Positions 18,762 through 32,532 of a stretch of DNA of 64,000 nt are shown here, piece after piece. Every line of letters starts with the position of its first letter. Within the stretch, counting starts at the first letter, position 1. The stretch spans positions 124,001-188,000 of the forward strand of contig BDSI01000127.1 in assembly GCA_003117195.1 (NCBI GenBank), in the 5' to 3' direction. The notes beneath the pieces are model-generated. The model did not search any database and was not told the DNA's origin. It saw only the letters and a list, made by a program, of their open reading frames with translations. The DNA is from Eudorina sp. 2006-703-Eu-15 (Eukaryota; Chlorophyta; Chlorophyceae; Chlamydomonadales; Volvocaceae). Made by a program: the position numbers and the translations under genes.

Positions 18762-20635
18762 CATTACCGACCTGTGTCAGACGAACGTGCAGCCGCGCCG
18801 AGGGGGTTATGTACGACATGACGTGCATGAACAATGGTCTCACAGACCCAGAATGGTGCTCACATGACAGGAGAGTGTGTCAAACGCGCTTCCGTCGGAT
18901 GTCCAGTCGGTGACATCATCTAGGGTTGGACCACGTCTCGGCGCGTCCCTGCTCCATGAAAAAGCGAGCACGGATACCGTATGCGTTGACAGGGGTACTG
19001 ATCTCAACCCTCGGACTTCCTGACTGACGCGCCTGTAATTGCCGCACTTTTGCGTCGATGAAGTTGTGCGCTCTCGCCATCGCAGCCGGGGAACTGGACG
19101 GCCCGCCGCTTTCACGACAGTGGGAGACGTACGGTTCATGGAAGAGGAAACATGGAGGTCTTTGGTGTCCTCGTGTCGAAGCCGTGTCACGGCGAGCACA
19201 TCTAATGCATCCACGTTAGGCCACGCGCGACACGAAGAAAGGTCAGGCTCTGTCAGTTCCGTATCTTATGACTGTGTTCCATCAAAACATGACTATACCC
19301 CGCAGTACGTGGCAAGAAGTCATTACGAAATATTTGTTTCGGGTCCTAACGGGTGAAGAGACGCATGATTATAATACAATGCAAAAACCCGACCAGGTAG
19401 AATTGGAGCCTTAAAATGCGTACGCGTTGCGTCAATTGACAGCCAAGCCCTCTCCATTTGTACGTTCCTCACATATTTTATTTGCGACGTGTGCCTCTGG
19501 TGTTCAGTGATTGACGACACAGGACGACACCAGAAACCAGACCCTCCCAGACACAGTACAGTATGTTGGTAGGGTGTTACAAGTGATTGTATGTAATTAA
19601 TTTTGTAAATGTTAGCTAAAATTTCAGCTAAAAATTCAGCTGTATCACCGTATGCCCGTCAATGCGGCTAGCAGCACGCTTCGACTTCCGACCGTCTGTC
19701 GGGTTGCCCCTGGTTGCCAGCACCCTCCCGCACCAATGGCAGGCCTCGCGCTCAAATGGACGTTTGATGCACAGGGGGAAACGGCTGGCAGATTCGCAAT
19801 ATTTGCTTCGCTGGCAACACCGTGTACAACGTGCAATCTCGATAAATCTGGCAAGATTCGCAAGATGTATATTGCTCGTGTGAACAGACATGGACAGAAC
19901 CACATTCGTCCGACTGACTCTCGACGGGAAATTCAATTATCCAGGTAGATTCGCGTCCTTGGTTTCCACGATATGTTTCGAGCAGCACTGCGCACCATGA
20001 TGAGTTTTAGCGCACCCTGCCATAGCCAGGCGGGGTTTCTCAGTTCTGACCCTTGACATGTGTTCCGTGTCGACTCAGCTCCCAGTCCCACGTTGGCACT
20101 CCTCTTACCTATGTATGCCGGATGGCCTTCCAGGGCGTTCTCGCCCGGAACCCCGAGTAGCAGCCTACCGTTTCTGGTAGGAAGAAAACAAATTACAAAT
20201 AATAAAAACATATATGGTGTGAAATTTTCTAGTAGCGAGACCTCGAGGAAGGCTCCACCTGCCGAGGATGCTTAGCACGTTTCGCGCCACAGCTTCATCA
20301 GATATAGGAGGTTACATCGCAGGGCATTTGGTAAGTATCATGGGCCTGGGCGGTTTGGGCGGGTTTCTACCTAAACACACAGAGACCTGCGACTCCTTGA
20401 CGCTCGTGCCGTTTCCTCTTGGGGCGTCTTGGGGCCACGTTGGCGACGCCCGCATGGGGTTCGCCCTGGCTTGAGGTTACTCTCCTCTGCCGACTGAGTA
20501 TACTGTACTGCAGGACCGGGGCGGCCGTGGGGTGTCACCCCCACGGCAAAGGCAGGGCCCGTGTGGCCCCCGCTGGCGCCACCCACCCCCTTCCCTTCGT
20601 TGAGTTTCTAGGTGCGCTGCATTGCCTTCCCAGCG

Positions 20636-20681
20636 CTACCTACCTACCTACCTACCTACCTACCTACCTACCTACCTACCT
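20636..20681. repeat. (CTAC)n microsatellite
   Basis: Eleven CTAC units in gene-free sequence. Confidence 0.95.
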
Positions 20682-22125
20682 GACGAGCGCCAGGCGCCAG
20701 GCGGGTGACCCGCACGCCGCGCAGTTTGAGGAAGCGTCGAACCGATACGCGCGGGTCCCGACCAGGGTGGTGGTGTTGGTCTGGGTTTGGTGGGACAACG
20801 TTACGTCAGCACAGCAAGAGAGCGCCAGGTTTCACCAGGGGGGGCCGGTCGGCGAGGACAGGGCTCCCTGGTAAGGAGGTCGTGCAGGCGGGGGGGTGTA
20901 GCCGCTGTCGTGGATTCATCACCGACGTCGCTGTCGCCCTTTGACGCCCGGGCGGCGCCCAAGTGTCGCACGCGACGCCCGCCGGGCCTTCTCCGCCGTG
21001 GGTCCGGGCTGCGTCACCGAATGCTGTGGCTGAACTGGAGGCATGTGCGCTGAGCCGCGCGATGACGTTCCTGGCGGCCCGGAGCCGCCGATGGGCCGTC
21101 CGCCATTTCCCCTACGACTCGACCGGTCGAGATTGCGCCAGGGTCGTCGGCCAGTTTCGCCAGCGCAATTTCAAACGTGCGTATCGTGTCTTCAGAGGGG
21201 CTCCTCGCTCGCGGTTCAGTTTGGGCTAACACGCCACCGGCCGCCACTGCTCAACCGTGCCTCCCAGCGCCCGACGGCTCGAGTCCGCCACGACCTCCCC
21301 CCTCGCCGCCTCCCACCCCATCAGGCACAGCGCCTGGGTGCCAGGACCTCCCCCAGCACACCCACCCCACCCCACCCTGCGATACCAGCACCCCCCTTCC
21401 ATTGCCGCCGCCACCACAACCCAGCGCCCACGGAACGAGCCCGCCATAACGCCCGTTTCCCTGGCCCTCTTCTACGCTTCCCCAAACCTCCGCAGCCATT
21501 TCCCGACCACCGTCACATCCCCTGCTCATCCGCATCCCCCCCGGACATTGCCGCCCCCCCCCGACACCACCCCCGGAGATCCAAACCCCGCATTAGACAC
21601 CCCGGCCCGGGGTCCGCCCGTCCGCCCCCTGCGGCACCACACCACCATGCATCCGTGTTCCCGGACTCGCCCCCAGACGGGCGGCTCTGCGTCCGTCCGT
21701 CCGAGGGCGCCCGGCAGTCGTCGTAACGCGCATCCCGTGTGATGCGGCGCCCAGCAGCTGGCGCCCTCGGGCGCCTGAGCACGCCCGTGACCAGCCAGGC
21801 GCCGAGCCCTCGCCTCGTGGCTTGCCCGCCAGGCTGCACCAAAGAAAGACACCTGTCCGCGGGGCCGGCCGGCCCCGTGCCCCGGGCCGTGCAGCTGCGG
21901 CCCCGCGCCTCGTCGTCGACCGCCAGGAAGGAAGACAGCCGGAAGCGGTGCCTCCCACTCCAGCACCGCTCCCTTCCCTGGCGGCCACAGTCCTGGGAGA
22001 CAGGCGATGTGCCCCACTGCGGCGCCACTCGCCGTCACGGCCACCCCGCTGTCAAAATCCTGTCAGTGTTTGTCGGGTTGCCATCACGCGCCCTCAAATC
22101 CTGGGGGGCACGAGGGGAGGGGGGG

Positions 22126-22174
22126 TTACAGGAAATTGGTAGACATTCAAACTGCGCTGCTGCCAGAGCAAAAG
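22126..22174 (+). repeat. Family 2 repeat carrying a TGTAA on its minus strand
   Basis: Best-conserved family-2 copy: GGAAATTGGTAGACATTCAA followed by CTGCGCTGCTGCCAGAGCA. On the - strand its first bases read CCTGTAACCCCC, so it places a TGTAA (22130-22126) about 57 bp past the proposed stop codon of the RINT1 gene and may serve as that gene's poly(A) signal. Confidence 0.75.
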
Positions 22175-22186
22175 GGCAAGGGGGGG

Positions 22187-25100
22187 TTAAGACGACATCG
22201 AGCGGGCAGAGCTGTTGACGAGAGGTAGGTTGGGCGGAAGGGAGGCATGGGCCGGACAAACAGCGCGGGGTTTCGAAAGAGCGCGGCGACCAGCGCGCGG
22301 TGAGGCGGCACGCCTCTACACGGGGTGTCCGACGAACCGCTAGGTCCACCCGTGCTACCGACAATTCACGATCTCCGTCGGAATCCTTTCCGCATCCTTT
22401 TCCAGCAGTCACCGTGTTGGTTTCGTACCGCCACCGATTTTCCATCAGCCCTACGCGCGGTTCACTGTCGCTGCCGCGCGGTTTGGTGGCAGCGCCCCCT
22501 CCCCTTCCCCCGCCCCCTCAGCTCCCCTCCTGGCCTATACACCCCCCCCAGGTACAGGCGGGGGTATACCGCCTATACCCCCGGAGGTGGGCAGCCCACC
22601 TCTCCCAAGCCTGCACACCCCGGGCCTCTCCTCTCTCCCTCCCCGGGGCCTCTCCCCTCGCGGGCCCCCACGGCGCGGCTACACGCGCGCACCTGTGCTC
22701 GATGACGTTCATGATCTGCAGCGGCGACAGGCAGGCCAGTCCCGCGGACGACAGCAGCGGGTCGGCGGACATGCCGCTGCGGACTGGGTCGCCCCGTGCA
22801 TGGGGGTGGGGCGGGTGGGAGAAGCTGGCCCCGGGGGAGGCGGTGCTGCCGGGCCTGGGCGGTCGGCCAGCGGCAGAGGCCTTGGCCGGGCTGGCGCCGG
22901 GCTGGACGGCTGCAGGGAGCAGCAGCACCCCGGGCAATGGGATGACGCGTGAGGGGGGTGTGAGGGGCAGGGTCTTTGATTGACATAAGGGGGCAGGTGC
23001 GGGAGTGGTTAGGATCCGCGGAAAGGGGAGGCCTAGATGGGGGTAGGTCATGGGTCATGGGGCTGCTGGGTCACGTGCTCGGGGTGAGGGCTCGGTCACC
23101 TGGAGCGAAGCCGATCCCATGTGCAACGCCCCAACGTCTGACAGGGGGAGGCAATGGCCCCCGTCCCTCCCTTTTACACGCACACACATATGCCAACTTT
23201 CCTTTCATACACATACACATATGCAGCACCGCTGACAAGGGGAGGCGATGGCACAGGGGAGTACGGGGATCTGGGACACGGACTCCCCCTTCGTACACGC
23301 ATACACACAGCCGCATAGTACCTGCCGCCTGCGCCGCCACCGCCGCTGCGCTGGCTCGCCGCATCACCTCCGCCGCGTCCTCGTCCCCCAGGCACAGCAG
23401 TCGCGCCGCGGCCTGCAGCTCCCGGAAGTGCTGACCGCCCGCGGAGGCAGATGCAGCGGTGCCGCCGACACCGCTGGCAAGCGCCGCGGCCAGAGATGCC
23501 GCCGAGCCGCCGGCAGCTGCGGAGAACGACCCCGGTCGCGACGCAGCGGCGGCGCCGCGACGGCTGTACGGCATAAACAGTTGCGCCAGGCCAGTCACAT
23601 CCGCTGCGAACTGTCGGGCGCCTGCCGAAGGTGCGGGGAGGGGGGCAGGCGGGGTTCCGGATCCAAATTTGGATTTCTGGATCCACACGGATTCCCCAAA
23701 CCACGGATTCCCCGACCCAGAACCCAACCCCCCGCCGGGCAGCAGCGTCGTTGGCCAGTCCAGTCCAGTCCAGCCCAGTCCAGCCCAGTGGAGGGCCGAT
23801 GGGTGACTGCACCGGTCGACTGGTGGCAGGTCGATGGTCTCCCCCTTATCCGGTGTTGGAAGGCAAGTCGCGGGGCCCCGACGCCCTCTACGGCCCTGCT
23901 GCCACGGGGTGCGGCCTGAACTGCCTGATCCTCCCCGGCCCGCCCCGGCCTGCCCCCCCCCGCTCCCCCCCCGCCTGCGCCTCCCCTCCCCTCCCCCCGT
24001 TGCCCCGACTTGGACTCTTCGAGTAACTCCCCGCCGTCCGTCCTCTCAGGACCCTTGAGCTTGGTGTTCCCCCGGGCCCCGGCCCTGGCCCCCGCCGCCG
24101 CGCCCTCCCCCGATGGCCCTTCCCAAGACCCTCGACCCTGGCCGTCGCTGCAGACCGTTGCCCCTGCCCCCTGTGGCCCCCTGCCCCCTGGCCCCGCACC
24201 CGCGCGCGTGAAGCGGCTCTCCGTTGCTATGAAGTTGAACATGAAGCGATTGATGGACAGCGCGGCGCCCCGCCAGATGTCCGCAAAGGTGGCCTTGTCG
24301 CAGCAGCGGGACAGCCTCTCCAGGGAGGTCTGCGCAGGGAAGGGGGCGGGGTGTGTGTGTGTGTGTGATGGCCATTGGTAGACATATTCAAACTGCGCTG
24401 CTGCGAGAGCAGAGGTCCGATGAAGGGGTGACACCGCAGCAACTCATTTACTATATGGGTCGGGCAATGGGTACATTATATTCGCATACGGGCAAATTTT
24501 TGGGCGCTACTCGGCCCCTCGCATGTCATGCACACCTGCTCTGCCTGCCTAAGAAACACCCACACCCACACAGCGACATCACGCACCTGCAGGAACATCA
24601 GGGCCGGTGCAAAGGAGGGTGTGATGGAGGAGGCGGGGCGAGCCAGGCCGTAGAAGCCCCCGCCGCCCTCGCTGACGTCGTCCCCCTCCGCGTCGCTCTC
24701 CGGCGTGAAGGGGAACTGCGGGTTGGCCTCGATGGCGTGGCGGTACGCCACCGAGCACCTGACGATCAAGGAGAGGGCGGGGGCCGGGGCCGGGGCCGGG
24801 GCAGGCGGCCACAGGAGGGGTTGTGGTATGGCATTGGGACGCGGAGGCGGGGGCGGGCATCCAGCCTTGCCGTCGGACATCCAACGAATCATCACACCCC
24901 GACGCCGTGTCGTCCTGGAGCGGGTAGGGCAGCCTCTTCAATCCCTACAACGATCCGTGCACGAACCAGTCGTGTGCCTCCACCCACGCACCCACACGTG
25001 CGCTGTGCCCCTCCGGCTCCCGCCCTCGGTGACTATGCCCACCCCGCTGTCCTCCCCCTCCCTTCGAGAGTTATCCTTGCCTACCAATTCCCCAATGCGG

Positions 25101-28100
25101 CGCGCCCGGGTTCGATTCTGGGTCTGGATGTTTGGATGTTTCCTTTTCCGCTGGGTGCGCCCGGGTTGGTCCTGGCTTTGCTCGTTCTGTCATATGATCC
25201 CCCTCCTTCCGTCCCGCCCTACCTCCCGAAGCCCAGGGCCAACTCCCGCGCCACCTTCAGACACCCGTCCCGGTGCTGCCGGGCAAAGCCGCGAACGTAC
25301 TCCCCCAGCACGGGGGCCGTCGGGCCGGCGCCGGCGCCGACGCCCCCGGCCGGCGCCGACGCCAGGCTGGCGGCGCCGCCGCTAGCACCCGCCGCCAGCG
25401 CCGTCACGCCGTCTCGCAGCGCCATCCGCGCCGGCGATGCGCCGGCGCCGCCGCCCGCCGCCGCCGCGATGAGGCCGCTCCAGAAGCCGCCGCCGGCGCC
25501 GAGTTTGCCGGCGGGCACGCCCGCGCCGCCGTTGGTGACGGAGCTGGCGGATGGCGTCGCGGGGCCGCTGGCGTCGTCGCCGGCGGCGGAGGCGGCGGCG
25601 GCCGCGTTCGCCGCGGCGGCGGCGGCGATGTCGTTGAGTGCTTGCACCAGGGGCGCCAGATCCGTGATGAGGAGGGAGTGGAGGTGGTCGTCAAGGAAGT
25701 GCGCAGCACACAAGGCGGCACACACCTGCGGGGGTGGGGTGGGGTGGAGTGGGGTGGGGTGGGGTGGGGTGGGGTGGGGTGGGGTGGGGTGGGGTGGGGT
25801 GGGGTGGGGTGGGGTGGGGTGGGGTGGGGTGGGGTGGGGTGGGCGCCCAAGATCGAGGAAGCGCGGGTGAGCTGTGCTGCTTGTGAGCTGCTGCTGCTGT
25901 TGCTGGTGTGTGGTGTGTCAGGTGGTGGTAAGCCTCTAAGGTCGGGCCGCCTGTCATGCAGGGGCCGTAGCTGCGCCCGGTATGAGCATGCGTGCTGGTG
26001 GTATGGGGGGGACGGGGGGTGGAGATGTCGATGGGTCCAGGAAGGGAAAGAATGGACGGATCCATACCCCGGGCCCAGCCTCGTCCCACCGCTCCCCGCT
26101 GCGTCATCTCCCCCACCTCAGCTGGACCTCCCTGTGTGGGAATCCTTTCTGTTCAACCCCTCTGCCCCCTTGCCCCTCCCCTCAAAAGACCACGAATCCG
26201 CCACCTCCCTCCCTCTCTTCCTCCCTCCCTGCCTCCCGCGCCAGAGCTGGACTTCCGCTCTACCAGTCAGCACAGCTGTTCAACCCCCCACATTCCCGAC
26301 CACATGGCCATTTCGACATTCCCTTAGTCCCTCATCCTCCTCCTTCCCCTCCTGCTTCTCCCCGCCCGGCCCCCTGGCCGCCCCGCCCCGCGCCAGCCCA
26401 GGCCCCCCGCGCCTCACCCTGGGCAGCCCCTCCTCCGAAACCACCTCCCCCCGCGCCACCGCCGTGTCCACCAGCCGGCCCAGCCGCCGCCGCAGCAGCC
26501 CCAGCACCGGCCCCGCGGACGAATCCAGGAAGTCTCGCTGCCGCAGCGGGTCCGCGGAGAGCCACCTGGGGAGAGGATGCATCGGGAGGAGGGGATATGG
26601 AGAATGGGTACAAGTGGTCGAGCTGCACCAGCTGCCGGCCGGGCGGTTGGGGCGGTTGGGGGATAAAACGAAAAACAAGCCCTGAACTAACTCTGTGACA
26701 CTGGTTGGTGGGTGGGTGGGATAGGGTCGGGCAGGGTCGCGAGGCGGCTAGATGGAAACCCGGGGGTCGCGGAACAAGAGCACACAACCGTGTTCTGCTC
26801 AACACAGGGACACACACGCACACACACGCACAGACACGCTGGCCTCATCTCTGCCCCCACGCATCTCAAGCGCTTCTGACGCCACTGCCGCCCACAGCTT
26901 CCAACACGCAGCGGCTAGGGGCTGCCGCCCCGCCCATCGATCCATCCCCCAACCTGGGGTACGCCCCCCCCCGCCCTCCATACCGCCACCCTAACCTCCC
27001 CCCCTTCAACCACCACCACCACCCTGAGCTTAATCCGCATGGTCCCCGCCTGGATCCGCTCCCTTCCACCCCCTCCTCCTCTCCTTCCCCCCGGTAGCGC
27101 CCCACACAACCTCCCCGCACCTGGATCGGGCCACCAGGCCGCCCAGCAGCGTGACGGCCTCCTGGGCCACCAGCGGCGGGTAGGTCTCCCGCTGCCAGGG
27201 GCCCGGGGCGCCGCCGCCGCCGCCGCCCGCCCGCAGCGCCGAGGGGCTGTCCGGGTCGTCCAAGCCGCCCAGAGCCCGGCCGACAGCCTAGGCGCCCCGG
27301 GATGGGTGGGGGCGGGGCGGGGAGCGGTGTCGGGTGGGGTCAGATTTAAGAATCCCAACCCAGGAACCCCGGGGGGGTACAGGACGTTGGCGGGCGTATG
27401 GAAGGGCTGCGCTGCCGCCGCCAGAGCAAACGTTCCGGTCGGGATACGGCGCAGAACCGATGGGTCTCCAGCGGCGATGGGAGCCGGGAGTCGGGGAGGG
27501 GGGGGGGTAAAAGAAATTGGGAGACACTTTCAAAGTGCGCTGGGCGGGGCGGGGCGGGGGGAGATGATGGTGGTCGGGCGGCGGTCAGGCCAAAACGAGA
27601 ACAGGCGGCTGTACCCCGAATGAACACGACCCCTTGTCAGCCGCCCAACCCCTCCGTGTAGTTCGGTATTGTACTTCATCCACGCATGCTGCGTGTGGCC
27701 GGGTTCGTTCTGGTCCTGTTTTCCCTTCCAACCGCCGACCCCGCCGACATTGCGATGTCCTAACTAGGCACACCTCGTCCGCCGGCGCCAACGAAGACTC
27801 GTCGTACACCACTGCCTCCAGGGTTCGGAGCGCCGCCGCCGCCTCGGCTGCGGCCCAGGCCTTCAGGACCGCAGGGCCCGCCGCCGCCGCCGCCGTAGCT
27901 GACCCATGGGTCGGCTTCGCCGGCGGCGCCGCCACCGCTACCGCCACGTAGCGTGCGTGCATGTCGCCGGTGCCGACAGCGGTGGGATCAAACTGGTCGC
28001 AGGCGCGGCGCCGCTGGTGGACTGCGTTATGGAAGGTGGAAGGGGGCCGGCCACAGCGAATTGGCATACAGACAAAAAATACAACATTCCCAGAGAGGGG

Positions 28101-31100
28101 CCGACCCTTCGCGCCATGCCTACTATCCCCTCCCTCATTCCTGAGATTCCCATTCACCACCCCATCTGCGCCATCTCCATCTGCAATCCCGACATACTTG
28201 CTTTCGCTGCCCGCCCTACCGAGCCTTCTCCCTGGCTTGTCAACATGTTGGACATCCCCACCTATGCACCCCCCAATGCCCCCGCCGATATCCCCCTTGG
28301 TTCAATCAGAAAGAGGCAAACCCGTGCACTCCCCCTCCGATTCCGGCAGCAACGCAGTTTGAATACGTCTACCAATTTCCTATACCCCTCACCTGCGCCA
28401 CCCGCCGACGACGCCGCCGACAGCATCGCCAGCGCCCTCGCCGCGTCCGCCTCCGCCCGCGCCCCGGTGGCGCCCAACAGCGGCAGCATCGCAACGTCGT
28501 ACGCGGCGGAGGCGTCCATAAAGCCCAACAGCAGCGCGTCCGCCGCCTCCGCCTCCGCCGCGGCGTCGGTCGAGGCGGCGCCGTCAGCGGCCTGGTCGGC
28601 GCCGGCGGCGTCGGCGGTCAGGTTTCGGAGCTCCAAGATGGCGGGAATGCGCAGGTCGCGGAGGAGATCCAGTACGGCCTCCTGTACGGCCCTGGACGCG
28701 TCAGGAAATTGAGCAGACAGCGCCGGTGCAGCGGAGATGCATAGTCGGAAATTTGCGGGTTCAAGGACAAGAATACTTTGGTTGTTTCACGGCAATGGAT
28801 ACACCTCTGTTACAAAAACAAATCAAAGATGGAAGGGGAAGTAGGGTGCCAATTTCCGGTAAGCGGTGGGCGGACAGCGTGGTGCGGCGGCTATGTGTCC
28901 AGAGACGGCTTCCAAGTCACCCGGGTGCCGACTGCGCACGACGTGTCTCCAAACCCGTCCTGGAGCTCGTCGTGCTCCTGCCACTCCGCCCTACCAATTT
29001 CCTATACCCCCCTCCCCTGCTTTTGCATCCCCACCCCTCCCTCGCCGGCCAACCCTGCCACCTCCCCTCCGTCCATGTCCGTCGGGTCCCCACCGGGCGA
29101 ACTCCGCGGGCATGTTGTAGTGCGGCTTGAGCTGCAGGCAGGCCAGCATGTTGTCCAGGGAGGACAGCGCGTGGCCGTGTCGCCGTACAAACTCGAGTGC
29201 GGTGCTGTACAGCCACGCCGGTCGGTCCAGGCGGCCAGTGGGGGCGGCTGTTGCGGGTGGGTGGGTGGGTGGGTGAACGGCAATAAGAAGTTAGCCGTTG
29301 TAACGGCGCGGTCCTGGAGGTCTGAGGCCCCCTAGCCCCCCCCTCCGTGTCCTCATGGACGGGTCCACTCGTGGGGTGGGGTGGGGTGGGTACAGGAAAT
29401 TGGGTTGGGGTGGGGGTTAAATTGAAAAAAATAAATAAACCCGTAGAACGAACCCGGGCACACCCAGCATAACGCAGTATACTTACGGGGTGCGGTACCT
29501 GCAGAGCAAACGAAAAGATAGAGACCGCGCGCGGGCGCGTGGCGGCGCGGCCGCGCTGCCGCAGTGCCACAACAAGCAAACTGCGACCCCAACCCAACCC
29601 GGAAAGGACAGATACGTGGTGGTAGACGGAGTAGCCGCGCCGCGGTTGGGGTGGGGGACAGTGGTAGACATATTGAGGTTGCGCTGCTGCCAGAGCAGCA
29701 GGGTGGTGCCCCCCTTCCCCCTCCCCCGCCGCATCCCCCCTCCCTCTCTCCCTCCCCCCCCTCTCCCCCCTATCCCCCCCTACCCCCCCGCCCCGCCCCC
29801 CGGTGGTCTCACCCGGGTGGAAGTGCGCGCGGAGCCGCACCGCGACGGGCTCCGCTAGGGCCTGTTGTATACAGTACGGCACACACACACATACACAAAG
29901 TATTTTGGTCCTTGGTTTGTGTCAGGGGGAACTCTTCTCTAAACACACACACATCCGGCTCGCGCTTTCATAACATGCCGGTGGCGGCGCGGTCGTGTTG
30001 TTTTCCCTACCGCACCCATTTCTCGCCGCCTCATGTAACATGCACCACTCAAGACGCCGCTGCCATGAGCTCCAACCCCCCCGGCTGGCCCCCTTGCAGC
30101 TGGACCCCCGGCGATTCTCCCCTCCACCGCCATGCGAGTACCTCGGCATTCAAGTGATCTGGGTGTGCCCCGGATCGTTTCCCTGGGCTTGGTTCTTCAT
30201 GTCAAATCCCTTCCTGCAGCCCCGCCCCCCCACGGCCCGCACCTGGGCTGCCCACAACAGGGGCTTGGCGGCCGGCTCCGTCGCATCCGAAAGGAAGGAC
30301 GCCACCGACCCGCCCGGCTGCTGCTCGGCCTCGCCGCCGCCAGGCTGCACGCGAGGGGTGGGGGTAACGGAGATCGGTAGACGCGGGGGGACATATGGAT
30401 TGGGGAACCGATGCGTGGCACAGGCGTCAATACGCGACCCAAGTTACGCGGGGGGACGGGGGTCGATGCGCACCGCCACCACCACCACCACCACCACCAC
30501 AGCCGGGGAACACATGTTGCGTGCGGGGGCCGAGAGGCGGGACGTTAGGGCAGGGGAGGCAGGGGAGGGGTGGGTGATGTTCGCGGTTTCCCTGTTTTAA
30601 ATGACGAAGGGGGGGTGTGCGAGGCGTCAGGAGGCGTCAGGGGGCGTCAGGGGCCTCTAGCTAGGTCATCCCTCCGCCCGCCTCCCCCCTGAAAGGTGAT
30701 CCTTCACCGGACCTTTGCAGCAACGCAGTTTGAATTACGCCTACCAATTTCCTGTATCCCCCATCGGGCCTCTCTTCGCCCCCCCCACCCTTCCCGCCTC
30801 GCCCACCTGCCCCGACAACAGGTGGTAGAAGGCCGCTCGCTGCTCCACCGCCATCTGAAAGTGCGTCAGTGCGGTGAGGACCCCCACCTGAGGGCGGGGG
30901 CGGGGGCGGGGGCAGGCGCGGGTACGGGCGCGGAAGGGTGCGGACGAGGAAGGGTCAGGGACGGAGCCGTTGTTGCAACCAGGGGGAAGGCCGATGGGGG
31001 TCATGACATCCGGCGGATAGGACCCGGGCGACGTCGCATCCGGGGGACCAGGTCCCGGGCATCGCTGTATGCGGGTGCGGGCATGCTGTATGCGAGTGCG

Positions 31101-32485
31101 GGGACACACGGCCCATCAAGATGTCAGGCATACAGGTAAGACCTCCTCGGGCAGCCCAGTGCGACCCTCCCCGCGGCCCTCCCCCCCGGACCCGCACACG
31201 CACCAGCCGCCTGGCCTGGATGGGGTGCGACTCGAAGCCGCGGAACGACTCCTCGCCGTCCGCCGCGGCGGCCGCTGCCCCGTCCCCCCCGTCCGCCCTC
31301 GCCGCCGCAGCGGCCCCAGAGGCGCCGCCGCTGCCGCCATCCGCCAGCGGCGGGGGCCACTGGATCAGGCCCATGAGCGCCTCGGCCTCCTGTGCTCGCG
31401 GAAAGGGGGAGGTGGGGGCCGGCCAAGCGGGTGCATGTCAGGACAGGACGGAGCAGGACAGGACAGGCGAGGCATCCACGGCACACGCAAACAGCCATCC
31501 ACCGCACGCGCCTTCTCCGGCACACCGCGCCCCATCCACAGCACCGCCTCCCGAAACCCCGACGGCGGTACCTGTCGCAGCCGGCGGCACAGCCCCGCCC
31601 CCACCCGCTCCAGCTTCTGCGCCAGCGGCCCCTGCAGCCGCCCGCCCGGGTGCCCCTCCTGGCCGGGCCCCGAGCCCGGGGCCGAGGGCGGCGGCGGCGG
31701 CGGCGTGTCCGGCAGCTGCAGCACCTCCTGCGGTGACCCACCCGGAGGTTGAAGACGCACGGGTCGGGTCAGGACGAGCACCGGCAGGCGGCTGCCGCCC
31801 ATGCGGCGCCATGCGCAGGGCAGGGCAGTGGCGAGGTTCGGGCTACCCGTTCTTTTGATTCAACCACCCCAAGCCATGAACCCCGACGCCGTGACAAAGC
31901 ACACGCCCACGACCTGCCGCAGGGCTGTGCAACGGCCGTGTTCCTTCGAGGCATGAACGGAAGCTGCCCACCTGCACCAGCACCGCCGCCGGGCCCGACG
32001 CCATCTCGGCCAGCTGGTTCAGGTATCCCTGCGCCGCTGCGACTGCGGACGTGACGCCGTACGCCGCGCTGACGAACTCCGCCTCCGCGGCCTCGCCGGC
32101 GGCCGCGTCGTTGGGGTCACCGTAATCCTCCGCCAGCGGCAACGACAGCGCGTCGAAGTTGGCCCCCGCGCGGGCGGCATCCCGGACGGACTCCGCCGCC
32201 GCCTGGGGCAGGGCGGGGCGGGGCGGGGCGGGGCATGGCATGGCATGGCATGGCAGGGCGGGGCGGGGCGGGGCAGCGTGGACGCAGTGTGCGGCCGGGT
32301 GCGAGAGCGGGACCAGGGCAAGCGGGAGAAACCGGGGCACTCACCCAAACAGCTGTGCCCCTTGCATGTCACGCACTCCTGCCTTGCCCGCCGTACACCA
32401 AACCCACACAGCAGCAGGAGCCTGGGTGGTGCGGCGGGGCTTCTCACTAAACACACGTTGCTGTTCGTTTCTCGCGGCTCAGCGT

Positions 32486-32532
<47 letters not shown>

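Larger units (their letters stand above)
15596..22186. other. 6.6 kb with no confident gene
   Basis: 15.6-17.0 and 18.6-20.3 kb are clearly AT-richer than the neighbouring genes. The first part is the likely 5' flank of the CDKL kinase gene. 17.0-18.3 kb is GC-rich with open frames in many phases, a GTACGGG array and two hairpins. Coding-like fragments are present on the - strand near 20.7-21.45 kb, and a possible first exon lies at 20268-20330 (+). I could not join them into a gene or recognise a domain. A family-1 repeat and a CTAC array are also here. Confidence 0.5.

Noticed and set aside
20636..20681. CRISPR-like or telomeric array
   Set aside because: All arrays in the window are short-period tandem repeats without spacers, and none matches the chlamydomonad telomere unit TTTTAGGG.
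22518..22692. Read-through 3' extension of the last RINT1 block to TGA at 22518
   Set aside because: It would add about 60 residues of unrelated Arg/Gly/Trp-rich sequence after the family's normal end. Splicing at GTGCGC keeps the C-terminus short, though this is not proven.
25105..25130. tRNA-like T-arm GGTTCGATTCTGG
   Set aside because: The stem pairs only with an eight-base loop, and there is no acceptor stem, D-arm or anticodon arm around it. It may be a weak family-1 relic but not a tRNA gene.
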